Shown piece after piece: positions 17,230 to 25,543 of a DNA stretch of 64,000 nt. Where the stretch lies: the NCBI RefSeq assembly GCF_000422725.1, contig NZ_KE383909.1, forward strand, positions 1,225,178 to 1,289,177, written 5' to 3'. A model generated the notes under the pieces. That model had not been told where the DNA came from. It saw nothing but the letters and a program-made list of their open reading frames with translations, and did no database searches. Origin of the DNA: Flavobacterium subsaxonicum WB 4.1-42 = DSM 21790 (GTDB lineage Bacteria > Bacteroidota > Bacteroidia > Flavobacteriales > Flavobacteriaceae). The stretch's first letter is position 1. Every line of letters starts with the position of its first letter. A program made the translations under genes and the position numbers.

Positions 17230-17913
17230 ATGAACAATTGTGATCAGTGCAGGGTACGCCAGTCCACGTCGCTTAGAGCCCTAACAACGCAGGAAACGGT
17301 AGTGATAGAAAATTGCAAAACTTCGCATATTATAAAAAAAGGTGAAGCCGTTTTTTCTGAAGGCGAGAACATTAATGGTATTTTCTGCATTAAACAAGGC
17401 ATATGTAAGCTTACAAAGCTTAGCGCTAACGGGAGTGAGCAAATTGTAAAGCTCATTGCCAGCGGTGAGCTGTTAGGGCAGCGGTCTATGATAAGTGAAG
17501 AACCGGTAAACTTAAGTGCCGTAGCATTGGAAGATATGGCCGTTTGTTATATACCTAAAAAGCAGGTAATGGCCTTTTTCAACCGGAACAACCAATTTTC
17601 TATGGCCGTTATGAAAACCATTTGCAGCGACCTAAAGGCAGCTGATGACCACCTGGTAACAATGGCCCAGAAACCCGTTAAACAGCGCCTGGCGGAAACC
17701 TTGCTATATCTGCTCGACAATTTTGGCACGGATGCCGATAACAGCTTGCAGGCAAAACTGACGCGTGAAGAGTTAGCCGGCCTTATTGGCACAGCCACAG
17801 AGAGTTGCATCAGGCTACTCTCGCAGTTAAATAAATCAAAAGTAATTATATTATCCGGTAAAAAAATTATTATAAATGACCGGGAAGTGTTGTATAGGCT
17901 GGCTACGTTATAA
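17230..17913 (+). CDS. Crp/Fnr-family transcriptional regulator
   Basis: A 227-residue regulator with a cAMP-binding-type fold (about 25-145, GEAVFSEGENINGIFCIKQG) and a Crp winged helix (about 150-220, LTREELAGLIGTATESCIR). N-terminal cysteines C4 and C7 (MNNCDQC), plus C29 and two further cysteines in the sensor fold (FCIKQGIC), are spaced unlike the E. coli FNR cluster but could still bind Fe-S or sense redox. The recognition helix is ESCIR: E is kept, but S of the FNR E-x-x-S-R is replaced by I. It is one of two candidates for the factor that reads the dyads in this cluster. Confidence 0.9.
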   Translation: MNNCDQCRVRQSTSLRALTTQETVVIENCKTSHIIKKGEAVFSEGENINGIFCIKQGICKLTKLSANGSEQIVKLIASGELLGQRSMISEEPVNLSAVALEDMAVCYIPKKQVMAFFNRNNQFSMAVMKTICSDLKAADDHLVTMAQKPVKQRLAETLLYLLDNFGTDADNSLQAKLTREELAGLIGTATESCIRLLSQLNKSKVIILSGKKIIINDREVLYRLATL

Positions 17914-17919
17914 ACCAGG

Positions 17920-18381
17920 TCATTTATTTTCCTCTGCCTTTAATTTTAGCAATATACTATTTAGTTTGGCCGTATCTTCCCTAAATTCATCCTTGAAGGA
18001 CGCCATCTTTTCTAGCGTTTGGTCGTCCATTTGGGTAGCTTCTATCTTTTCAAATTTTTTGGCCCATAATAATTTTTCGCTCAGTCGTTCCAGTTTACCG
18101 TCAGCACGGTATATTTCGTTCCTGAATTTTAAATTATGTTTCAATTTTGGGTCGTCAGATCTGTCGACAGCCCTTGAAATCTGTATTTTCGCTGAAAGGA
18201 CTACACTGTCGGATTCTTTCATAAACGCTGCCCATTCAGATACAGCTTTACGCACTTCAATATCTTTGGCTACATAACTAATGCCCTCAAGGGGCTCGTT
18301 GTCAATAGTGTCTTCGTTTTCTTCAGCGCAACCGCGTGGCAATAAAGCCAATAATAAACTCGCCATCAATAAAATTTTCAT
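17920..18381 (-). CDS. Small lipoprotein, helical, unknown function
   Basis: The 153-residue product starts MKILLMASLLLALLPRGC, a signal peptide with a weak lipobox (LPRGC). A charged, all-helical region with VRKAVSEWAAFMKESD and heptad-like spacing follows. No family recognised. It is convergent with the Fnr-like gene (6 bp between stops). It lies 18 bp after the DUF892 gene on the same strand, so it is probably co-transcribed with it. Confidence 0.7.
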   Translation of the reverse strand: MKILLMASLLLALLPRGCAEENEDTIDNEPLEGISYVAKDIEVRKAVSEWAAFMKESDSVVLSAKIQISRAVDRSDDPKLKHNLKFRNEIYRADGKLERLSEKLLWAKKFEKIEATQMDDQTLEKMASFKDEFREDTAKLNSILLKLKAEENK

Positions 18382-18399
18382 AATAAACTATTTAAAATA

Positions 18400-18921
18400 T
18401 TAATCAAGCTGCGAAAGTGGTTCTATAGCTTTTTCGTTACTATTATTGCGCGCTATGTGGGAAAAGCTGCTGTCAAAATCTTTTTCATCCTCAACGCATT
18501 GGTGCAACAATACTGCTTCATCCTTTAAACCTAAAGTATTCGCAAATGATGCTGCTGTTCCATATGCGCTAATCTTTACATGGATAATTTTTTGAAGTGC
18601 TCCTAACAGGCAGGCTTCTTTTACTTCAGGATACTTACATAGGTTAAGTTTTGCGTTCGTTTCTTCGATTAAAGCTTTCATGACCGAATTAGCGATAGCT
18701 GCCGATATAATATGTTCCAAGACAAAGACCCTGTTAAGCCTGTCCATGTGTGTTTCAATATTATCGTGGTAGTCTTCTAACAACACCATAAAGGGCATTG
18801 AAAGATCATTTTTTTTCCAGCCCGATATGCTTTGTTTTAACTCAGCTTCCGCACTGATAAAAGCGCGCATATCTTCATCAAAAAGGTTGCGCAGGCAGGA
18901 TATTGAAGTTTTGGCTTCCAT
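18400..18921 (-). CDS. DUF892 ferritin-like protein (YciF type)
   Basis: The 173-residue four-helix protein has the DUF892 layout: LRNLFDEDMRAFISAEAELKQ at the start, ETHMDRLNRVF in helix 2, KIIHVKISAYGTAASFANTLG in helix 3 and a C-terminal helix with CVEDEKDFDSSF. Conserved Glu and His at ferritin-like positions suggest di-iron binding, though I cannot place all ligands. The family is linked to stress tolerance. Upstream, a half-conserved FNR-like dyad (18976) and GAAATTTG (18953-18946) repeat the geometry of the other promoters. Confidence 0.85.
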   Translation of the reverse strand: MEAKTSISCLRNLFDEDMRAFISAEAELKQSISGWKKNDLSMPFMVLLEDYHDNIETHMDRLNRVFVLEHIISAAIANSVMKALIEETNAKLNLCKYPEVKEACLLGALQKIIHVKISAYGTAASFANTLGLKDEAVLLHQCVEDEKDFDSSFSHIARNNSNEKAIEPLSQLD

Positions 18922-18975
18922 GATTTATCTTTTTAAGGTTAGTATCAAATTTCGTTGGATTATATAGTGGACACC

Positions 18976-18989
18976 ATGATAAAAAATCA
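18976..18989. promoter_or_regulatory. Degenerate FNR-like operator upstream of the DUF892 gene
   Basis: ATGATAAAAAATCA keeps one perfect half-site (ATGAT, 18976-18980); the other half is shifted by one base. The expected centre (18982.5) lies 29.5 bp from the minus-strand element GAAATTTG (18953-18946), identical to the BON promoter element. Included because of position; weaker than the others. Confidence 0.45.
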
Positions 18990-19031
18990 GGGTATCAAAG
19001 AATCAAAATACTTTTATAATTTGAGTGTTCA

Positions 19032-20066
19032 TTACGGCCTGGCTATTTCCAGTACCATCCTGCCACTGATATCCCCATGTTTCATATCATTGAACACCGT
19101 GTTGATATCGTCCAGCTTTACCGGATGAACAGTAGCCTTAACCTTGCCTTCTACTGCGAAAGAAATTGCTTCCTCCATGTCTTTACGTGTTCCGACTATA
19201 GAGCCTTTAATAGTAGTACCATTGAGGACGGTATCAAAAATGGAAAGGTCAAAGGTTCCCGCTGGCAATCCGTTTAACGATAAGACCCCTTTACGCCTGA
19301 GTGCACTTAGCCCCTGCTTGAATGCGATTGGAGAGGGGGCAGTTACCAGCACCCCGTGCATACCACCGGTTTCTTTTTTTAAATACCTGCCTGGGTCTTC
19401 CTCTTTGGCGTTGACAACAAGGTCGGCACCAAGATCCTTTGCCAGTTGTAGTTTGTCATCTGCAATATCTATGGCTGCCACATGCAGGCCCATGGCTTTT
19501 GCATATTGGACCGCTAAATGACCCAGCCCACCTATACCTGAAATACCAACCCATTCGCCTGGTTTTGCAGCAGTTTCTTTTAAACCTTTATAAACCGTTA
19601 CGCCCGCACATATAATGGGTGCCATTTCTGCAAAATTGATATTTGATGGGAAATGTGCTATGTATCTGGAATCGGCTACCACATATTCGGCAAACCCTCC
19701 ATCAACGCTGTAACCGCCATTTTTTTGCGCTTCGCAAAGCGTTTCCCAGCCGGTATAGCAATAGTCGCAGCAACCGCAGGCACTATAGAGCCATGGCACG
19801 CCTACAATATCCCCTTCTTTTATTTTTTGCACGCCACCACCCAGGGCTACCACGTATCCTATAGCCTCGTGCCCGGGAATCAGGGGCATTTTAGGTCTAA
19901 CAGGCCAGTCTCCCATACAGGCATGCAGATCCGTATGGCAAACACCACAGGCAATTACTTTTACCAGTATTTCGTTTTGCCCCGGTTCCCGAACTGGCAT
20001 TTCTTCTATTTGTAGTGGCTGCCCAAAATCGTGTATTACTGCCGCTTTCATTGTTTTAGGTATCAT
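19032..20066 (-). CDS. Zinc-dependent alcohol dehydrogenase (AdhP type)
   Basis: The 344-residue MDR enzyme has catalytic zinc ligands C40 (ACGVCH, also C43), H66 and E67 in GHEAIG. The structural zinc set is C97, C100, C103 and C111. The Rossmann motif is GIGGLGHLAVQ, and an acidic residue after the second strand (AAIDIADDK) favours NAD+. It interconverts primary alcohols and aldehydes in the cytoplasm, consistent with fermentative or redox balancing. The strongest dyad pair in the window lies 53-88 bp upstream. The start MIPKTMKAAVI could also be the internal ATG at residue 6. Confidence 0.93.
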   Translation of the reverse strand: MIPKTMKAAVIHDFGQPLQIEEMPVREPGQNEILVKVIACGVCHTDLHACMGDWPVRPKMPLIPGHEAIGYVVALGGGVQKIKEGDIVGVPWLYSACGCCDYCYTGWETLCEAQKNGGYSVDGGFAEYVVADSRYIAHFPSNINFAEMAPIICAGVTVYKGLKETAAKPGEWVGISGIGGLGHLAVQYAKAMGLHVAAIDIADDKLQLAKDLGADLVVNAKEEDPGRYLKKETGGMHGVLVTAPSPIAFKQGLSALRRKGVLSLNGLPAGTFDLSIFDTVLNGTTIKGSIVGTRKDMEEAISFAVEGKVKATVHPVKLDDINTVFNDMKHGDISGRMVLEIARP

Positions 20067-20118
20067 AATATTGCATATTAATTTGCAATAAAGGTCTCTA
20101 AATCTAAAATGGATTTTA

Positions 20119-20154
20119 ATGATTTATATCATGTTCAAAAGTGATATAGATCAC
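20119..20154. promoter_or_regulatory. Tandem FNR-like operators upstream of the alcohol dehydrogenase
   Basis: ATGATTTATATCAT (20119-20132) and GTGATATAGATCAC (20141-20154) both have fully symmetric halves, with centres 22 bp apart as at hsp20 and BON. The proximal centre is 29.5 bp from the minus-strand GACCTTTA (20096-20089), a poor -7 match (4 of 6). Confidence 0.75.
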
Positions 20155-20272
20155 ATTTAATAAGTGTAATGTGGATTAAATTAGCTTGGGTTAATATGGA
20201 CTTTACACAGCATTGATACCTGTGCTTAATAAATAAGTCTCTAACAATTTTAAAATATCAATATCGAAGTAT

Positions 20273-20503
20273 TCATTCTAAATCCAATTGTAGTAAAACA
20301 GCGGGGCTCACCCCTAAACCTTTCGCGAGTTCAAGAAGTGTTGTAAATCCAAAATTCTTGTTACCCTTTTCAATAGCCATTAAGTCTTTGATACTAAGAG
20401 AACAGTTTTTAGCGATATCATTGGTTTCCATGTTGCGCTCTTTGCGGAGAGCGTTTATGTGCGCTCCAAATTTCACCAGCCTTTTATCTTTAAACTGCAA
20501 CAT
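20273..20503 (-). CDS. Small XRE-family HTH regulator
   Basis: A 76-residue single-domain protein: FGAHINALRKERNMETNDIAKNC forms helices 1-2 and LSIKDLMAIEKGNKNFGFTTLLELAKGLGV completes the Cro/C1-type helix-turn-helix (about 12-70). No sensor or peptidase part is present. It stands alone between the alcohol dehydrogenase and the VIT transporter genes, on the minus strand. Target unknown; possibly the orphan half of an old toxin-antitoxin or phage module. Confidence 0.8.
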   Translation of the reverse strand: MLQFKDKRLVKFGAHINALRKERNMETNDIAKNCSLSIKDLMAIEKGNKNFGFTTLLELAKGLGVSPAVLLQLDLE

Positions 20504-20763
20504 GGCATTAGTGATTTTTAATTAGTGTTTCAAATGTAAAAAATTAAACCAGCACTAGTTCTTGTATTAAGCAATTCAGACTTGGTATAAATATAAATTA
20601 CGTCGCAAGCTGTTAATTGCTAATACAAAAAAGTCAACAAAGGCAGACATTTCAGTTTCTTATAGACTTAGTGGAAACCAGAATGATGGAATGACGATAT
20701 GGTCTGTGTTTTTTTTAGATAAATATAATATAACTTTACTATGCAATACTGTATTACCAAAAG

Positions 20764-21459
20764 ATGAACACGCAAACCGAAAATCATTTTATAAACCGCA
20801 GCGGCTGGCTCCGTGCTGCTGTATTGGGAGCAAATGATGGTATATTATCTACTACCAGCCTTGCAATTGGCATCGCTGCAGCAAGCGACAGCAGAAACCC
20901 GATTGTGCTGGCTGCCCTGGCCGGTGTAGTAGCAGGAGCCCTTTCAATGGCAGCCGGCGAGTATGTATCGGTAAGTTCGCAAAGCGATGTTGAAACGTCC
21001 GACCTGGAAAGGGAAAAGAAAGAACTATTAGAGATGCCCGAAGCCGAACTGACCGAACTGACCGGAATCTATATAGCGAGGGGGCTAACATCCAAGCTTG
21101 CCAGGGAGGTTGCAGAACAGCTCACTGCCCACAATGCGCTCGAAGCGCATGCCAGAGACGAACTGGGCATCAATGAGATCACGCAGGCAAAGCCATTTCA
21201 GGCGGCTATGGCCTCTGCATCAGCTTTCATCGCCGGGGGTGTGTTGCCGCTGTTAGTGGCTATTTTTGCACCAATTAAATATATGGTAGTATTGCAATAT
21301 TGCTTTGCAATTGTATTCCTTGCCGTGTCTGGTACCCTCGCGGCAAGTGCAGGAGGTTCCGGGATCGTCAAGTCCATACTGCGCATTTGCTTATGGGGTA
21401 CTGTTGCTATGTGCGCCTCGGCATTAGTCGGATACCTTTTTGGTGTTCAGGCATCGTAG
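20764..21459 (+). CDS. VIT1/CCC1-family iron/manganese transporter
   Basis: The 231-residue membrane protein has the family start WLRAAVLGANDGILSTTSLAIG and AGALSMAAGEYVSVSSQSD in helix 2. A cytoplasmic acidic loop (DLEREKKELLEMPEAEL, metal-binding in relatives) comes next, followed by three more helices. Members export Fe2+ or Mn2+ from the cytoplasm or load it into a compartment. Next to ferritin-like and stress genes, a role in metal detoxification is likely. A weak hairpin follows at 21479-21497. Confidence 0.9.
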   Translation: MNTQTENHFINRSGWLRAAVLGANDGILSTTSLAIGIAAASDSRNPIVLAALAGVVAGALSMAAGEYVSVSSQSDVETSDLEREKKELLEMPEAELTELTGIYIARGLTSKLAREVAEQLTAHNALEAHARDELGINEITQAKPFQAAMASASAFIAGGVLPLLVAIFAPIKYMVVLQYCFAIVFLAVSGTLAASAGGSGIVKSILRICLWGTVAMCASALVGYLFGVQAS

Positions 21460-21478
21460 CTTGCAATTTTATTATAAG

Positions 21479-21497
21479 ACTTAAGCCAATCTTAAGT
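21479..21497 (+). terminator. Probable terminator after the VIT transporter
   Basis: ACTTAAG (21479-21485) pairs with CTTAAGT (21491-21497), followed by TTTTG. Short AT-rich stem. Confidence 0.5.
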
Positions 21498-21607
21498 TTT
21501 GTAAAATACTTCTAAAACGTTAATGGCGTTATACCTCAAGAGTATGGAAAAAGATTCGCGAAAATGGATTGGTCTAGTAGTAATTTATAGTGTGAGAATT
21601 TTCAACA

Positions 21608-22900
21608 ATGCGGATTTTAATCATTGGAAAGCTGCCTCCAATTGAAGGAGGTGCGGCTAATTTGACGCTGGGAACAGCGTTAGCTTTGGTAAGTGAAGGG
21701 CACTTTGTCGATTTGCTTAGTGATTGTTTGGAGGTTGAGCCAACTATGAGAGATTTACTTTTTTCTGATTATAATGGATTTACAGATTCTAAATTAAATT
21801 TTCATTATCCAACTCAATTGGGAAAGTTCGTTCAATTTCCATCATCAAGTTTACGAATGGAGAGATTGATAGGAAAGGCAATTCAACTTACCTCATTAAA
21901 TAAATATGATTTAATAATAGGCTGGTATATTATACCATATGCCTATGTAGCACTTAAAGCTTCAAAATTAAATAATATTAAACTGATGATAATTCATGGT
22001 GGATCAGATATTATGACTCTCTCAGAACATGAAGATTTAAAATTTCTTATAAAGGATATATTATCTAATGCTGACATTATCATTACGGCAAATAATGAAA
22101 TAACTCAATCAAAATTAATTGAATTAGGAGCTTCTAAATCTCAATTTGCTGTTTTACCCCGTGGTTTGCCATTACCTATCTACCATAAAAATAAGGAAAA
22201 TGAATCCCTTGAAACTTTATGCAGCAAGATTTTAGATGAAATAACTATATCATTTCAATATGACCATGAAATAAAAGCGTTATTTAATCAAACATCAGCT
22301 TATAAAAAACCCTCTGGAACCGTATTCACAATTTATGGCAAAGTTTCATCAGGTAAGTCCACTAATGAAATTTTAAAATCGCTTAACTTATTGGCAGAAG
22401 AGGGGCATGATTTTACTTTGATTGGAGCATTTTGCGGAGAAAGAGATTGTTTAAAATCATCGCTGGAATTTGTTACTAGCCATCCGGAATTATTAAGAAG
22501 ATCAATTCTGTTACCAGCTGTAGCTCCATGGATAATTCCCATTTTACTCGCTCATGCTGACGTGGGGATTTGTAGTGAATTTAATTATGGAGTTGTTAAT
22601 CACTATTCGATCATTCCACGAGAAATGATGAATGCTGGCTTAGCATTGATTGTTTCGCGTGATATTGCTAATAGTCCATTTTATAAGTGGATATTAAAAG
22701 AACATACCAATACCTTGGTTGTGGATAATCCAGCTTGTTTTACTTCAATCTTTTCTCAGATTTTAGAAGATGATTTAAAATTATTTGAATTAAAGAAGCT
22801 TTCATTAGACACATCTCGATACGTAGAACATTATTTGTCAGTTAGAAATCCCATTGTTGATATAATTGCAGAATTAGAGAAAAATATGTTGATTAAGTAG
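21608..22900 (+). CDS. GT-B glycosyltransferase (group 1/GT4-like), AT-rich
   Basis: The 430-residue protein begins MRILIIGKLPPIEGGAANL, the typical GT4 N-terminal strand and Gly-rich loop. A conserved IIHGGSDIM sits at the donor-side, and a C-terminal Rossmann fold contains IYGKVSSGKSTNEIL and LAHADVGICSEFNYG. The metal-free GT-B fold predicts transfer of a nucleotide-activated sugar; acceptor unknown. The gene is markedly more AT-rich than the stress cluster to its left and marks the start of the accessory region. No partner glycosyltransferases lie nearby, so it looks like a passenger or a remnant of a larger surface-polysaccharide locus. Confidence 0.8.
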   Translation: MRILIIGKLPPIEGGAANLTLGTALALVSEGHFVDLLSDCLEVEPTMRDLLFSDYNGFTDSKLNFHYPTQLGKFVQFPSSSLRMERLIGKAIQLTSLNKYDLIIGWYIIPYAYVALKASKLNNIKLMIIHGGSDIMTLSEHEDLKFLIKDILSNADIIITANNEITQSKLIELGASKSQFAVLPRGLPLPIYHKNKENESLETLCSKILDEITISFQYDHEIKALFNQTSAYKKPSGTVFTIYGKVSSGKSTNEILKSLNLLAEEGHDFTLIGAFCGERDCLKSSLEFVTSHPELLRRSILLPAVAPWIIPILLAHADVGICSEFNYGVVNHYSIIPREMMNAGLALIVSRDIANSPFYKWILKEHTNTLVVDNPACFTSIFSQILEDDLKLFELKKLSLDTSRYVEHYLSVRNPIVDIIAELEKNMLIK

Positions 22901-23032
22901 TCATAACACTAATCATATGAATAAACCTTATATTTGTGAAGAATTATAGTTCTTTAAAATAAGCAGGTTTTATACGATTTAATATAGTGTAGAAAGTTCA
23001 TGGCACAGCCGAATTGAACTTTAAAAACATAG

Positions 23033-23078
23033 CAATGACAGGGGTTAGCTCATAGTTCGAATCCCTCATCCCCTGCAA
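23033..23078 (+). pseudogene. Internally deleted tRNA-like remnant (candidate attachment site)
   Basis: ACAGGGGTTAGCTCA (from 23036) reads like an acceptor strand plus the start of a D arm, and TAGTTCGAATCCC followed by TCATCCCCTGCA reads like a T arm and acceptor 3' strand. The two acceptor pieces pair (CAGGGG with CCCCTG). The D-loop remainder, anticodon arm and variable region are absent, so it cannot work as a tRNA. Integrases use such 3' ends as attachment sites. Confidence 0.45.
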
Positions 23079-23122
23079 AAAAAATAATGCTCCCTTACAG
23101 AAGCATTATTTTTTTTGCAGGG
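23071..23122. repeat. Perfect 21-bp inverted repeat across the tRNA-like 3' end
   Basis: The left arm (23071-23091, CCCTGC then eight A then TAATGCT) pairs without mismatch with the right arm (23102-23122) around a 10-base loop. The inner part with its T8 run would terminate transcription. The outer six bases duplicate, in inverted form, the end of the tRNA-like sequence. Confidence 0.8.
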
Positions 23123-23374
23123 CTTGGTAAAGCGTAGCATTAGCTGTTCTTTGAAACGACTATATTTCGATCACCGCAAGCATTTTCTTTCTATCTGAAA
23201 AAGTTAATAATTATTTTAATTGCTATATTGTTTGAAATCAAATCATTTTGACGGTTATAATAGACAAAATATAGACAATTATATTTTATGGATAAAAATG
23301 AGGAAACCCTCAAATTTATTCAAAATGAGTTAATTACATTTGAAATCAATATTAATCTATAACTAAAATATTTT

Positions 23375-23725
23375 ATGTCTAAAGAAACAATTTTAAACGA
23401 AGACTGGGCTGACTATGATGATCGTAAAAAAAAAGAACATGATAAGCATTTTTTTTCATGTGAGGAAGAATGGGAAGTTGATTATCTTGTAAAAAAGATT
23501 CATGGAAAATTTCCTAGTATATCAACAGATAAAATTAGAACAGCTATCAAATTATGTTGCAATTCTGTTCCTGCACCACGTTCTCGAAAAACATTTGTTG
23601 AATGTGTTATGAATCGCCTTGGCTTTGGTGATGATCACTCTGGAGGCGGTAATCCTCCACCAAATCCAGGCCCTGGTCCACAAAATCCCCCAACAGCTCC
23701 TAGCGATCGAAAAGTGGGTTTATAA
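23375..23725 (+). CDS. Module A small protein with Pro/Gly-rich C-terminal tail (candidate conjugation partner)
   Basis: A 116-residue protein with a compact helical domain (about 25-90: EEWEVDYLVKKIHGKFPSIS, then IKLCCNSVPAPRSRK and FVECVMNRLGF). A flexible tail made almost only of G, N, P and Q follows (about 92-110) and ends in RKVGL. The tail is long enough to reach an enzyme active site, and a Gly lies one residue before the end. In a locus with an E1, an E2 and a JAB protease, that C-terminus is the obvious candidate for processing and conjugation. It is 2 bp upstream of the E2-E1 gene. No ubiquitin beta-grasp is apparent from sequence, so target rather than modifier is equally possible. 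Family not recognised. Confidence 0.7.
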   Translation: MSKETILNEDWADYDDRKKKEHDKHFFSCEEEWEVDYLVKKIHGKFPSISTDKIRTAIKLCCNSVPAPRSRKTFVECVMNRLGFGDDHSGGGNPPPNPGPGPQNPPTAPSDRKVGL

Positions 23726-23727
23726 TT

Positions 23728-25539
23728 ATGTGGTATATTGATAATCCAGATAGGTGGGTTCGAGAACAACACGACCTTCAAGTAAATAATATAGCTTTTG
23801 ACATTGACGAAGAATTAAAAAAGCAAGGCATTTTACGCCTTAATTTAGAGATTACAGAACAAAGTAATTTCGCACTAATTCCAAATGAGTTTTTGCCTAT
23901 AAAGTTGACAGCAGTTTTCCCAAGTTCATATCCTTACTTTAGACCAGAGATTTATGCTGAGGAAATTAATTTACCCAGACATCAAAATATCATAGATAAG
24001 AATCTTTGTTTACTGCCGCGATTATCGTCTTATTGGATGCCCCAAAGTACATTAGTTGAATATCTTAAAGAGCAATTACCTAAAGTTTTAACTGAAGGTG
24101 TAATAATAGATTCAGATATTTTAAAAGCAAACGCAGACGAACAAGCAGAGCCAGTTTCCGAGTACTATCCAAGTATTAATAATGCTTCGATTATTTTTGA
24201 CACAACGGTTTTCGATACAGTGGTAGTTGCAAATCATCCTGTTGAGCTAATCGGCAAAATAAAATTGGGTATACCCTTAAATGCTGAAGTTCCTACAAGG
24301 ATGGTTGCGCTTGAAAGTTTTGATTTAAAGGGTGACTCTTTAGGTAAGTTGCCTGAAGAAATATCGACTATATTTCCATCCAGGATGACTGGTTTTGTTT
24401 ATCGTTTGAAAGAAAGGCCCCCTTATGGTGATGCGAACAAGGATTATAATTGGCTTATAAAATTAATAGATTTTGAAAAAAAAGACAAATTTTTAAAAGC
24501 TAATCGTCCCGTGACGCTTAAAAAAGGCCACACGATTGAAAATGTCGTAGGAATTACATTTCCAGAAGAACACGTTCCTGGTAGTATTTCTTGGGGATGG
24601 CTCTTTATAATTACAGTAACCCAACCTTTAGAAAAAAAGCAGAACGGAAGAAATGTTTCAATTGCTAATAGAGGTACATATTATTCAAAAGTTAATCGTA
24701 TTAGTTTAAATGAGCTAAATTTTCGTAATCCATCCTTAAAACTACTATCAGGAAAAAAAGTTGTAGTTTTTGGTTTAGGTGCTCTAGGTGCCCCATCTGT
24801 TATTGAATTTGCGAAAAATGGGATAGGAGAAATTACTTTAATAGATTTTGATACGATCAGTGCGGGAACGATAGTTAGATGGCCTCTTGGGGTTATGTAT
24901 GCCGGAATGTTTAAAACTGATGCTTTAGAGCGTTTTTTAAATGAGAATTATCCCTATATAAAAATAAATAAATTTAATTATCGAGTTGGAATTCCTGAAG
25001 TTGGAATACGAAAATTACCTATAGATTTATCTAATCTTCCATCAATCGAAGAAATTATTTCTGGGGCTTCTCTTATTTATGATGCTACAGCTGAAACAGG
25101 TGTTAGTCATTATCTTTCGGAGGAAGCAAAAAAGCGTGATATTTCATTTCTGTCAATATATGGTACTCCTGGGGTTTGGGGTGGTGTAGTAATGCGGTAT
25201 ATTCCCAAACTTACAAAAGGATGTTGGATGTGCTTTCAGTATGCATTAAAAAATGGAGATATTCCCCATCCACCAACTAATCTTAATGGAAACGTTCAAG
25301 CTGTTGGTTGCGGAGACATAACATTTACAGGAACAAGTTTTGAATTAGATAATATTGTAAGCGCTGGAGTAAGATTGGCAATAGGTACTATCTGCAAGTT
25401 GGAAAGCGGGTATGCTGATATGCCGGGCGATATTGGGATACTCTCATTGATCGACGATCACGGAAATCCGATTTTTCCAAAATGGACGACACACCAATTG
25501 ACAAAACATCCTGATTGTCCATACTGCAATAAAGAATAG
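23728..25539 (+). CDS. E2-E1 fusion enzyme (Cap2-like ubiquitin-transfer protein)
   Basis: The 603-residue fusion starts with a UBC-like E2 domain (about 1-140), where RHQNIIDKNLCLLPR and SYWMP reproduce the HPN..CL..W.P hallmark, with C94 as the likely E2 cysteine. A linker domain follows (150-330). The ThiF-type E1 (about 340-600) has the nucleotide loop VVVFGLGALGAP, IDFD, and a probable catalytic C528 in VGCGDITFTGT. Zinc ligands C499, C502 (CWMC) and C597, C600 (CPYC) are intact. The layout matches Cap2 of type II CBASS, but no CD-NTase or effector gene is present. The start overlaps nothing, and the JAB gene follows 4 bp later. Predicted cytoplasmic conjugation of a protein C-terminus to a target. 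Confidence 0.88.
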   Translation: MWYIDNPDRWVREQHDLQVNNIAFDIDEELKKQGILRLNLEITEQSNFALIPNEFLPIKLTAVFPSSYPYFRPEIYAEEINLPRHQNIIDKNLCLLPRLSSYWMPQSTLVEYLKEQLPKVLTEGVIIDSDILKANADEQAEPVSEYYPSINNASIIFDTTVFDTVVVANHPVELIGKIKLGIPLNAEVPTRMVALESFDLKGDSLGKLPEEISTIFPSRMTGFVYRLKERPPYGDANKDYNWLIKLIDFEKKDKFLKANRPVTLKKGHTIENVVGITFPEEHVPGSISWGWLFIITVTQPLEKKQNGRNVSIANRGTYYSKVNRISLNELNFRNPSLKLLSGKKVVVFGLGALGAPSVIEFAKNGIGEITLIDFDTISAGTIVRWPLGVMYAGMFKTDALERFLNENYPYIKINKFNYRVGIPEVGIRKLPIDLSNLPSIEEIISGASLIYDATAETGVSHYLSEEAKKRDISFLSIYGTPGVWGGVVMRYIPKLTKGCWMCFQYALKNGDIPHPPTNLNGNVQAVGCGDITFTGTSFELDNIVSAGVRLAIGTICKLESGYADMPGDIGILSLIDDHGNPIFPKWTTHQLTKHPDCPYCNKE

Positions 25540-25543
25540 ACAA

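Larger units (their letters stand above)
22901..23374. other. Gene-free stretch with tRNA-like remnant, long hairpin and a 24-codon frame
   Basis: The stretch holds a deleted tRNA-like sequence (about 23030-23080) and a perfect 21-bp inverted repeat (23071-23122), each listed separately. A tiny frame (23288-23362, 24 codons, starting MDKNEETLKFIQNELITF) ends 12 bp before the first gene of module A. It could be a leader peptide or chance; no evidence decides. Confidence 0.5.

Noticed and set aside
20764-20790. FNR-like dyad upstream of the VIT transporter (near 20690)
   Set aside because: ATGATGGAATGACG and ATGACGATATGGTC lack symmetric halves and the 29.5-bp spacing to a -7 box.
22338-22361. 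P-loop-like GKVSSGKS in the glycosyltransferase
   Set aside because: It sits at the start of the second GT-B Rossmann domain, where GT4 enzymes carry a similar GR(L/V)xxxKG loop; no other NTPase motif is present.
23033-23078. Functional tRNA gene
   Set aside because: The anticodon arm and most of the D arm are absent.
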